Assembly: GCF_000695625.1 (NCBI RefSeq)
Contig: NZ_JMQI01000077.1
Coordinates: 158,901 to 222,900, forward strand
Source: Amycolatopsis rifamycinica
GTDB lineage: Bacteria > Actinomycetota > Actinomycetes > Mycobacteriales > Pseudonocardiaceae
DNA length: 64,000 nt
Direction: 5' to 3'
How positions within the stretch are numbered: position 1 is the first letter of the stretch; each line of letters begins with the position of its first letter. The notes under the pieces are model-generated. The model was not told where the DNA came from. It made no database searches and saw nothing but the letters and a program-made list of their open reading frames with translations. A program made the translations under genes and the position numbers. Below, piece by piece: positions 1 to 6,281 of this stretch.

Positions 1-2
1 CG

Positions 3-545
3 ATCCACTTCCTCGCCACGACCCCGCTCGTCTGGCTCGCCGTCCTCCTGCTGCGCGCGTTCCGCGAAGGCGACGAAGCGCCGCGGCTCCTGGTCCCGGC
101 GGCCGGCCGCACGATCCTGGTCCTGCTCGCCGTGGTGATGTGGCTCGTGCTGGCGGCGGGCACCACGGTGACCGGCGCCGGCCCGCACAGCGGCGACATC
201 AACACCCACCGCCTCGACGCCCCGGTCGAGGCCCTCGCCCAGGTCCACGGCGGCCTGCTGGTGCTCTACCTGCTGCTGCTCGCCGTGTTCGGCCTGCAGC
301 TGCTGCGCGTCGGCGCCCCGAAGAGCCTCTGGCAGCGCTACACGGTGGTCTGGGTGGTCGCCGTCGCGCAGGGTGGGCTCGGTTCGCTGCAGTACGCGCT
401 GGGCGTGCCGGAGGCGATGGTGTCGTTCCACGTCCTGGGCGCGATGGCGGTCATCGTCGCGACGGCCTCGCTGTGGACCGGCAGCCGCGACCGCGGCCCG
501 GTGACCTCGCTGACCGCGGCGCCGCGTGAGCTCACAGCCGCTTGA
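3..545 (+). CDS. ctaA: Heme A synthase, COX15/CtaA family (C-terminal part, cut by the window edge)
   Basis: The reading frame is open from the left edge, so the N-terminus lies outside the window. About 180 residues are visible, with at least four hydrophobic segments. A histidine that probably ligates heme sits in HGGLLVLYLLLL, and another in SFHVLGAMAV. A loop with TGAGPHSGD is typical of actinobacterial CtaA. The family hydroxylates the C8 methyl group of heme O in the cytoplasmic membrane to give heme A for cytochrome aa3 oxidase. This fits ctaB (heme O synthase) at 9.2-10.2 kb, and the ctaA-qor-ctaB neighbourhood is known from mycobacteria. Family call is firm; the exact N-terminal extent cannot be judged. 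Confidence 0.88.
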   Translation: MHFLATTPLVWLAVLLLRAFREGDEAPRLLVPAAGRTILVLLAVVMWLVLAAGTTVTGAGPHSGDINTHRLDAPVEALAQVHGGLLVLYLLLLAVFGLQLLRVGAPKSLWQRYTVVWVVAVAQGGLGSLQYALGVPEAMVSFHVLGAMAVIVATASLWTGSRDRGPVTSLTAAPRELTAA

Positions 546-596
546 CGGCAACGCTCGCTTAATCCCGCGTCAGCGTGCACGTCCCCGCCGGTGGGT

Positions 597-602
597 TATC
601 GT
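597..602 (+). promoter_or_regulatory. -10 hexamer of a leaderless promoter for the desaturase
   Basis: TATCGT fits the actinobacterial TANNNT -10 element and ends exactly 7 nt before the ATG at 610. There is no Shine-Dalgarno sequence in front of that ATG. Together these suggest that transcription starts at or next to the start codon. No clear -35 element is seen. Confidence 0.5.
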
Positions 603-609
603 TCGCGCC

Positions 610-1527
610 ATGACGTCGCGCACCGCGCCCAAGCCGATGATCTCCCACCGCCGTGGCACCGGGGAGATGCTCGTGCTCAAGACCTTCCTGCTGGTGCCGT
701 TCGCGGCCCTGCTCGTCGCGGTCCCCCTGGTGTGGGGCTGGGGCATGAGCTGGGTCGACCTGATCCTCGCGGCGGCGTTCTACGTGTTCGCCACGCTCGG
801 CGTGACGGTCGGCTTCCACCGGTACTTCACCCACGGCGCGTTCAAGGCGTCGCGCCCGCTCCGGGTGGTCCTGGCGATCGCGGGCAGCATGGCGGTCCAG
901 GGCTCGGTGATCTTCTGGGTGGCCAGCCACCGCCGCCACCACGCGTTCGCCGACCGCGAGGGCGACCCGCACTCGCCGTGGCTGTTCGGCACCTCGCCGT
1001 CGGCGTTGCTGCGGGGGTTCTGGCACGCGCACATGGGGTGGATGTTCGGCCGCGAGGTGACGAACGCGGACCGCTTCGCCCCGGACCTGGTGGCGGACCC
1101 GGACGTGCGCTGGGTGAACCGCTACTTCTGGCTGTGGATCACCCTGAGCCTGGCCCTGCCGGCGATCCTCGGCGGCCTGATCTCGTGGTCCTGGTGGGGC
1201 TTCGTGACGGCGTTCTTCTGGGCGGGACTGGTCCGCATCGCGTTCCTGCACCACGTGACGTGGTCGGTGAACTCGGTGTGCCACCTGATCGGGGAACGGC
1301 CGTTCGCCAGCCGCGACAAGGCGGCCAACTTCTGGCCCCTGGCCCTGCTGTCGATGGGCGAGTCCTGGCACAACTCCCACCACGCGGACCCGACCTGCGC
1401 CCGGCACGGGGTGCTGCGGGGACAGGTGGATGTTTCGGCACGGGTGATCTGGGCGTTTGAGCGGCTCGGCTGGGCGACGGATGTCCGGTGGCCGCGGGCT
1501 GAGCGGTTGGCCGCGAAGCGGCTTTGA
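610..1527 (+). CDS. Acyl-CoA / fatty acid desaturase (delta-9 type membrane di-iron enzyme)
   Basis: A 305-residue membrane desaturase. All three histidine boxes are present: HRYFTH near residues 70-75, HRRHH near 107-111 and HNSHH near 250-254. These ligate the di-iron centre. They are separated by two pairs of hydrophobic segments, the layout of delta-9 stearoyl-CoA desaturases, which use O2 and reduced ferredoxin or an NADPH oxidoreductase to make monounsaturated fatty acids. An earlier GTG at 526 would overlap ctaA and is rejected. ATG 610 fits the usual N-terminus and has a leaderless -10 seven bases upstream. The gene stands alone, 64 nt after ctaA. Regiospecificity cannot be read from the sequence. 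Confidence 0.88.
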   Translation: MTSRTAPKPMISHRRGTGEMLVLKTFLLVPFAALLVAVPLVWGWGMSWVDLILAAAFYVFATLGVTVGFHRYFTHGAFKASRPLRVVLAIAGSMAVQGSVIFWVASHRRHHAFADREGDPHSPWLFGTSPSALLRGFWHAHMGWMFGREVTNADRFAPDLVADPDVRWVNRYFWLWITLSLALPAILGGLISWSWWGFVTAFFWAGLVRIAFLHHVTWSVNSVCHLIGERPFASRDKAANFWPLALLSMGESWHNSHHADPTCARHGVLRGQVDVSARVIWAFERLGWATDVRWPRAERLAAKRL

Positions 1528-1629
1528 TCACCGCAGTTGGATCACTGCGCGTAGCCGGGCCTTCTCTACCGTGTCTTACGTCGATCGATAACTTTCCGTT
1601 ACTTCCCACGAAAGAACGGAAAAGGCAAA

Positions 1630-1809
1630 GTGAAGCTCCTCGGCGGGCAGAAGCACCACAGCGGTCGCACACTACTGGTGGCCGCGATCATGCTTGCGTT
1701 CACGACGATCGGGGCGGCCGCACCGATGGTGGCAACGCAGGAACCGGTCGTCACGGTCACCGCGGCCCCCGGCGACGGGAACGGTGGCGGCGGAAACACC
1801 GGCAACTGA
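1630..1809 (+). CDS. Small secreted Gly-rich peptide of unknown function
   Basis: An open frame of 59 codons begins with GTG. It has a charged N-terminus (KLLGGQKHHSGR), a hydrophobic stretch (TLLVAAIMLAFTTIG), an Ala-rich cleavage region around AAAP, then a short tail ending GDGNGGGGNTGN. This is the layout of a signal peptide followed by a mature peptide of only about 28 residues. An AAAGGCAAAG purine run lies directly upstream. It is followed by a hairpin that could terminate its transcript. A short inverted repeat (TTTCCGTT at 1593-1600, AACGGAAA at 1615-1622) occupies the leader. I do not recognise the family. It might be a processed peptide or a chance secretion-like frame. Confidence 0.45.
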   Translation: MKLLGGQKHHSGRTLLVAAIMLAFTTIGAAAPMVATQEPVVTVTAAPGDGNGGGGNTGN

Positions 1810-1838
1810 CGAGCCGGTTTCCGAAGGAACGGGAAGAG

Positions 1839-1878
1839 ATCCTCGTCACGGACGCGAACTCGCGTTGGTCACGAGGAT
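1839..1878. terminator. Hairpin between convergent genes
   Basis: ATCCTCGT at 1839-1846 pairs with ACGAGGAT at 1871-1878, and an inner ACGCG/CGCGT stem is nested inside. It sits between the 3' end of the small peptide gene and that of the minus-strand gene, so it could stop transcription from both sides. There is no long U-tract. Confidence 0.4.
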
Positions 1879-3068
1879 TTCCACCGAAAGGCTATTCCGT
1901 AGTTTTCTCGCGGGTGGCACCCGTCGATGAAGGTGTGCCGGACGAAACCGTCCTCGGCGGGGAGCAGGTGCGGATCACCATCCGGCGGACGGCACCGTCG
2001 CTCGTATTCGGTCTGTTCCGCATACCACCAGCAAGCTTCGGGAAGACATTCCCCGTCGAAGGTGATCTGCACGGTCAAGCCGGCCACCGGCTTGCCGTCC
2101 GGAGCGCACAGACCGGGCGCAATACCGTGGTGGTCGACGTCGACGTTGACCCACTCGCGCGCCTCGGCGAGCTCCCCGTCGAGCGCCTCGGACAAGAAGG
2201 TGTACCGCTCGCCCCGGCGAAGTGCCCGGCGGAAGCGCAGGTGAGCTCGGACGGGGTCACCCGGATGCGCTCCGGGTGAGGTGACCAGCCGGCATGCCCA
2301 AAGAGCCGTCACCGGAATCTCTTCCGGCTCGTGCGCCCAGCCGGTCAGCGCGTGCACGCGATAGCCGTCGACACCGTCCTCACAGGCGATGATGTCGCGT
2401 TCGGTGATGCGGCGACGCACCGTTCTGCGATGCATCACCGCGGTGACGATCATGCGTTCCACGAACACCGGCTGCGCTCCCTTGGACGCCACCCGAGCTC
2501 GCCAGCCGACGCGCTCGTCGCTCGCGACCTCCACGACGGCACGCCCGATGTCGATGTAGAACCGCCAGCCCGGTTCGTCCAGGGAGACCAGTTTCCTCGC
2601 CAAGCAGCCGGCCAAGTCGCCGACGGCTCGACCCCATGCTTTGTGCATCGGCGTGGTGGTGCTGGGTGGCGGATCACCGAAGACGCCCCGCAACCGCATC
2701 AGCTGTTTGAAACGGTCCTCGAGCGCCGCCTTCCACGTGGTTTCCCCAGGCGCCGGCGGTATCCGGAAGGCCGCCAGCAGAGTGTTGCGGCGGCGCGAAT
2801 CCCCCGCCGAGCCGAGCTTGCCGATCTCGTCGGTGATCAGCCCCAACACGGCGTACGCGCGCGATTCGGGCGGTTCGGCGGACAACACCGCCGTCGGCGC
2901 CACCAAAGAGCGGAGTGCGGCGGCCGACTTGCTCGCCGGCTCTTCGATCGCATAGCGGAGGAACCGGATCGGTCCGCCGTTCGGACGAGTCGCCAACCAC
3001 CGCAGGGCCTCTTCGACCTTCCCCGGGCAAGCCGGCTCGTCGACGCGCTCTCCGTCCATCGGGATGGT
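1869..3068 (-). CDS. Conserved hypothetical protein (about 399 residues), function unknown
   Basis: A soluble protein without signal peptide or membrane segment. The start chosen is the GTG at 3068, because GGAGG lies 5 nt upstream of it; the next ATG, at 3059, is 17 nt from that GGAGG. The N-terminal half is helical. The C-terminal half is rich in Trp and charged residues with predicted strands (GWRFYIDIGRAVVEVAS, WVNVDVDHHGIAPGL). It ends with a Cys/Trp-containing segment (CWWYAEQTEYERRC). No catalytic motif or named domain is recognised. It is a single-gene unit, divergent from the small membrane protein at 3253 across a 184-nt spacer. A regulatory role is possible but is only a guess. Confidence 0.6.
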   Translation of the reverse strand, partial: TIPMDGERVDEPACPGKVEEALRWLATRPNGGPIRFLRYAIEEPASKSAAALRSLVAPTAVLSAEPPESRAYAVLGLITDEIGKLGSAGDSRRRNTLLAAFRIPPAPGETTWKAALEDRFKQLMRLRGVFGDPPPSTTTPMHKAWGRAVGDLAGCLARKLVSLDEPGWRFYIDIGRAVVEVASDERVGWRARVASKGAQPVFVERMIVTAVMHRRTVRRRITERDIIACEDGVDGYRVHALTGWAHEPEEIPVTALWACRLVTSPGAHPGDPVRAHLRFRRALRRGERYTFLSEALDGELAEAREWVNVDVDHHGIAPGLCAPDGKPVAGLTVQITFDGECLPEACWWYAEQTEYERRCRPPDGDPHLLPAEDGFVRHTFIDGCHPRENYGIAFRWKSS

Positions 3069-3221
3069 CACGACATCCTCCACCGGCAATGATCGACAAT
3101 CTCCCGGCAACTCCGGACAACGACGAGAGGTCGTCGACAGCCGGATGGCGACGAGAAACCGGCCGAGGAAACAAAAGATCATTTCCGGTCCGCCCAGTCC
3201 GGGGTCACCATTGCCCTAGGC

Positions 3222-3231
3222 GTACTAGTAC
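3222..3231. promoter_or_regulatory. Palindrome GTACTAGTAC in a divergent intergenic region
   Basis: A perfect 10-bp palindrome 21 bp before the start codon of the small membrane protein, in the 184-bp spacer between divergent genes. Such GTAC-N2-GTAC sites resemble operators of GntR-family (YtrA-like) repressors, but no such regulator is in the window. Confidence 0.3.
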
Positions 3232-3252
3232 ACCATCAAGAGAGGGAGAACA

Positions 3253-3444
3253 ATGGCCCAGGACGTCGCCGGAAGATCGGATACGCCGTCGCCCCGGCGG
3301 GACGACGGCCGCCCACTTCGCGAATTGATCAAAGCCGGCCTGGCCGGCATCGGCGGGCTCTATTTGATCACCGGCTCATTGGCCGTGACCGCAATCGGGG
3401 CGATCGTCGCGATCGTTCTCGTGGCCGCGCAGGCGGCCCGGTGA
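3253..3444 (+). CDS. Small single-pass membrane protein, unknown function
   Basis: 63 residues with a good AGAGGGAG ribosome-binding site 5-6 nt before the ATG. Residues 1-22 are polar and charged (RSDTPSPRRDDGRP), followed by one long hydrophobic helix from about residue 28 to the end (GLAGIGGLYLITGS and AIVAIVLVAAQAAR). It is probably a tail-anchored or bitopic membrane protein. Its stop codon directly abuts the stop of the convergent ATP-grasp gene. No family is recognised. Confidence 0.55.
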   Translation: MAQDVAGRSDTPSPRRDDGRPLRELIKAGLAGIGGLYLITGSLAVTAIGAIVAIVLVAAQAAR

Positions 3445-4305
3445 CTACGCCAGCTGCTGCCGCACCGCCGAGGCGAAGCGCGTCGGTGCGCTCGCGTCCG
3501 CCTGGCGGAAGCCCAGCGACGGCTCCGTCAGCTCCAGCTCCAGCAGCAACGGCTTCCCGTCGCCCCCACGCACCAGGTCCACCCGCGCGTACAGCAGCTC
3601 GGCCCGCAGGATCCCCAGCAACGCCGAAGCCGCGTCCAGGACGTCCTCCGCCAGCGCCACCGCGTCCGCGGGCGGCGAGGCCGGCGCCAGCTCCTCCGCC
3701 AGGTACAGCCCCGAAGAATCCATTGTGGACCCCAGCATCGCACCCTTGGTGAACGCGTGGGAATAGATTCCGCCGAGGTACACCAGGGCCAGCTCACCAG
3801 ATGTGTCCACACTGGACTGGTAGGGCTGGATCAACGCCGTGTGCCCCTCGGCGTGCAAGGAGGCCACGTGCGAGGACGCGTCGGCCCCGGCGGCGAACCG
3901 GGCCGCACCACGCGATCCCGCTCCCACCGATGGCTTCACCACGAAGTCCGACGACGGGAACGCGGCCTTCGAGTCGGGCGGGACCAGCGAAGTGGGCACC
4001 ACCGCCACGCCCGCGTCGAGCAGCTCCACCAGGTACGACTTGTCCGTGTTCCAGCGCACCACGGCCGCGGAGTTGAGCAACGACGGCACCGACTCGCACC
4101 ACGCGAGGAACTCCGCGCGGCGGGACGGGTAGTCCCAGGTCGCGCGCAGGATCACCGCGTCCGCCGAGGCGAAGTCGAACGCCGAATCCCAGGGTGCCCA
4201 CGAAACCGAAAAGCCCAGCGAGGACAACGCCGGCACGACCGCGTCGTCGTCGCCGTCACCCGAGGGGAGTTCCGCGCAGCTGACCAGGACCGCCGTGCGG
4301 CTCAC
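3445..4305 (-). CDS. ATP-grasp domain protein (peptide ligase-like)
   Basis: A protein of about 286 residues resembling ATP-grasp enzymes of the DcsG/RimK type, which join a carboxylate to an amine using ATP. Visible signs are the N-terminal pre-ATP-grasp part with ATWDYPSRR, the nucleotide-binding segment DFVVKPSVGAGSRG with the lysine that contacts ATP, a QPYQSSVDTSGELALVYLGG strand region, and the metal-binding end LLLELELTEPSLGF. The GTG start at 4305 overlaps the stop codon of the upstream gene in a GTGA arrangement, so translation is coupled. Substrate is unknown. Earlier in-frame codons would run far into the upstream gene. Confidence 0.7.
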   Translation of the reverse strand: MSRTAVLVSCAELPSGDGDDDAVVPALSSLGFSVSWAPWDSAFDFASADAVILRATWDYPSRRAEFLAWCESVPSLLNSAAVVRWNTDKSYLVELLDAGVAVVPTSLVPPDSKAAFPSSDFVVKPSVGAGSRGAARFAAGADASSHVASLHAEGHTALIQPYQSSVDTSGELALVYLGGIYSHAFTKGAMLGSTMDSSGLYLAEELAPASPPADAVALAEDVLDAASALLGILRAELLYARVDLVRGGDGKPLLLELELTEPSLGFRQADASAPTRFASAVRQQLA

Positions 4306-4616
4306 TTGCCTGCCATCTTGCGGCGGTGCTCCGGGCCGATCTTCGTCTGGTTGACCGTCTCCGCGTCCCACGTCGCCGGGGCGAGGTCCTCGACCGCCTC
4401 GATCAGCGCCTCGCCGGTGGCCACCGAGGGCACCACCACGTCGCCGAGGGCGCCGTCCGCGCCCACCAGCACGACGCGCGCTCCGGCGCGGCCGATGTTC
4501 TCCACCACCGCGCGGGACGGCTTGCCGTGCGCCTTCACGAACTTGCGGGCCGCGCCCAGCTGTGCGCTGGTCGGCGGGACGACAGCTTCAGATGATTCGG
4601 ACACGTACGGAACCAT
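4302..4616 (-). CDS. Conserved small actinobacterial protein, function unknown
   Basis: About 104 residues from ATG 4616; a TTG two codons earlier is possible. The protein is acidic in the middle (EAVVPPTSAQLGAARKF, then ARVVLVGADGALGDVVVPS) and ends in a basic tail (KIGPEHRRKMAGK). No transmembrane part and no recognised domain. It is the first gene of a two-gene unit with the ATP-grasp protein, overlapping it by 4 nt, which suggests a shared pathway. It diverges from the quinone reductase at 4697. Confidence 0.6.
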   Translation of the reverse strand: MVPYVSESSEAVVPPTSAQLGAARKFVKAHGKPSRAVVENIGRAGARVVLVGADGALGDVVVPSVATGEALIEAVEDLAPATWDAETVNQTKIGPEHRRKMAGK

Positions 4617-4696
4617 AACCAACGGAGAGCCGGAACGCGGAACAGCGTGGCGTCGGCCATAGTTGCACCCGGGAGAACCCGACCCGAGGAGGAACC

Positions 4697-5665
4697 ATGC
4701 CCACCGCAGTGCAGGTGACGAAGACCGGCGGCCCGGAAGTGCTCGAACCGGCCGAAGTGGACGTCCGCGCCCCGCAGGCCGGCGAACTCCTGGTCGACGT
4801 CGCCGCGGCCGGGGTCAACTACATCGACACCTATCAGCGCCAGGGCATCTACCCGATGGACCTGCCCTTCGTGCTCGGTCTCGAGGGCGCCGGCACGGTC
4901 GTGGAGGCGGGCGCCGACACCGGCTTCGCGCCCGGGGACCGCGTCGCCTGGCAGGGGTCGATCGGCAGCTACGCCGCCCGCAAGCTCGTCCCGGCGTCGG
5001 TCGCGGTGCGGGTCCCCGAAGGTGTCTCCCTCGAGACCGCCGCCGCCACCATGCTGCAGGGCATCACCGCGCACTACCTGGTCGCCTCGACCTTCGAGGT
5101 CAAGGCGGGCCACGACGTGCTCGTCCACGCCGCCGCGGGCGGTGTCGGCCTGCTGCTGGTGCAGCTGGCGAAGGCGCGCGGCGCCCGCGTCATCGGCACG
5201 GTGTCGACCGAGGAGAAGGCGAAGCTGGCCCGCGAAGCCGGCGCCGACGAGGTCATCCGCTACGACCGCGACGACTTCGCGAAGATCACCCGCGAGCTGA
5301 CGAACGGCGAGGGCGTCGACGTCGTGTACGACGGCGTCGGCAAGGACACCATCGACGGCAGCCTGGCCAGCCTGAAGGTCCGCGGCCTGCTCGCGCTCTT
5401 CGGCGCCTCCAGCGGCCCAGTCCCGCCGCTCGACCCGCAGCGCCTCAACTCCGGCGGCTCGCTCTACCTGACCCGCCCGACGTCCGGCCACTACGTCCGC
5501 ACCCGCGAGGAGCTGGACTGGCGCGCGAAGGAGCTCTTCGACGCCATCGCGGCCGGGCAGCTCGACATCCGCATCGGCGGCAAGTACCCGCTGGCCGACG
5601 CCCGCAAGGCCCACGAGGACCTGCAGGGCCGCCGCACCACCGGCAAGCTCCTGCTCATCCCCTGA
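4697..5665 (+). CDS. qor: NADPH:quinone oxidoreductase (zinc-independent MDR family)
   Basis: 322 residues with a strong GAGGAGG ribosome-binding site. It has an N-terminal GroES-like substrate domain (GVNYIDTYQRQG is the signature of quinone reductases of the QorA type) and a Rossmann domain with the NADPH loop HAAAGGVGLLLVQLAKARG near residues 149-167. The zinc ligands of alcohol dehydrogenases are absent. The C-terminus (GRRTTGKLLLIP) is typical. QorA enzymes reduce quinones by one electron in the cytoplasm, using NADPH. The gene lies between ctaB and ctaA as in M. tuberculosis (Rv1454c region). It ends in front of a perfect palindrome shared with the convergent FKBP gene. Confidence 0.88.
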   Translation: MPTAVQVTKTGGPEVLEPAEVDVRAPQAGELLVDVAAAGVNYIDTYQRQGIYPMDLPFVLGLEGAGTVVEAGADTGFAPGDRVAWQGSIGSYAARKLVPASVAVRVPEGVSLETAAATMLQGITAHYLVASTFEVKAGHDVLVHAAAGGVGLLLVQLAKARGARVIGTVSTEEKAKLAREAGADEVIRYDRDDFAKITRELTNGEGVDVVYDGVGKDTIDGSLASLKVRGLLALFGASSGPVPPLDPQRLNSGGSLYLTRPTSGHYVRTREELDWRAKELFDAIAAGQLDIRIGGKYPLADARKAHEDLQGRRTTGKLLLIP

Positions 5666-5670
5666 CGCGA

Positions 5671-5702
5671 AAAGCGGCACTTTCACGTGAAAGTGCCGCT
5701 TT
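5671..5702. terminator. Perfect 32-bp palindrome between convergent genes (bidirectional terminator)
   Basis: The 16-nt half AAAGCGGCACTTTCAC is followed directly by its exact reverse complement. As RNA either strand folds into a long hairpin with A/U-rich ends. It lies 5 nt after the qor stop and 8 nt after the FKBP stop. It is best read as a two-way terminator, though its perfection with no spacer is also typical of dispersed intergenic palindromes. Confidence 0.7.
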
Positions 5703-5710
5703 CGGCGTTC

Positions 5711-6271
5711 TCAGGCGGTGGGGACGGAGACGGCGTCGGTGACGAAGACCAGCGTCTCGTTCGGCTTGATGCCCTGGCCGCCCTCACGGTAGGCGAGGTC
5801 CGGCGGGATGATCAGCAGGCGGCGGGCGCCCTGCTTGACGCCGACCAGGCCCTGGTCCCAGCCCGGGATCACCCTGCCCGCGCCCAGCTGCAGCTCGAAC
5901 GGCTCGCCGCGGTCGAAGGAGCTGTCCAGCTTCTTCTTGTCCGACCAGGTGACCAGCGAATAGTTCATCTTCAGGTTCTGGCCGGCCTTCGCGCCGTTGC
6001 CGGTGCCGTCGGACAGGTCCTTGGTGATCAGCTTCTTCGGCGGGTCGCAGTCGTCCGGGATGGTGATCGTCGGCGCCTCGCCGAACTTCCCTGTCGTCTT
6101 GACGTCGTCCGCGGTGCACTCGCGGCCCTTGCTCTGGGTCGCCTGGGCGGCGTCGGACGACGGGACGGGCGGCCCCGCCGGTGCGGCCGTCTCGGTCTTG
6201 GCCTGCTGGCCGCACGCGGCCAGCGACAGCGCCGCCGCGGCGGCGACCACGATCTTCCCGATTTTCTGCAT
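5711..6271 (-). CDS. FKBP-type peptidyl-prolyl isomerase, secreted lipoprotein
   Basis: 186 residues from ATG 6271. The N-terminus is a lipoprotein signal (MQKIGKIVVAAAAALSLAAC) with lipobox LAAC, so Cys20 would be lipidated and the protein tethered outside the membrane. After a Pro/Ser/Ala linker, the C-terminal FKBP domain shows FDRGEPFELQLGAGRVIPGWDQGL, LLIIPPDLAYR and ETLVFVTDAVSV, with the Phe, Trp and Tyr of the active-site pocket. It catalyses cis-trans isomerisation of X-Pro bonds, presumably during folding of exported proteins. A -10 element TAGGGT at 6279-6284 lies 7 nt before the ATG and overlaps the stop codon of the helicase gene upstream, so transcription is probably leaderless. 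Confidence 0.88.
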   Translation of the reverse strand: MQKIGKIVVAAAAALSLAACGQQAKTETAAPAGPPVPSSDAAQATQSKGRECTADDVKTTGKFGEAPTITIPDDCDPPKKLITKDLSDGTGNGAKAGQNLKMNYSLVTWSDKKKLDSSFDRGEPFELQLGAGRVIPGWDQGLVGVKQGARRLLIIPPDLAYREGGQGIKPNETLVFVTDAVSVPTA

Positions 6272-6281
6272 GCCGGGCACC

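Noticed and set aside
559..1407. Long open frame antisense to the desaturase
   Set aside because: Arg/His/Pro/Gly-rich reading of the opposite strand, expected in high-GC DNA; the sense frame has all histidine boxes of the desaturase family.
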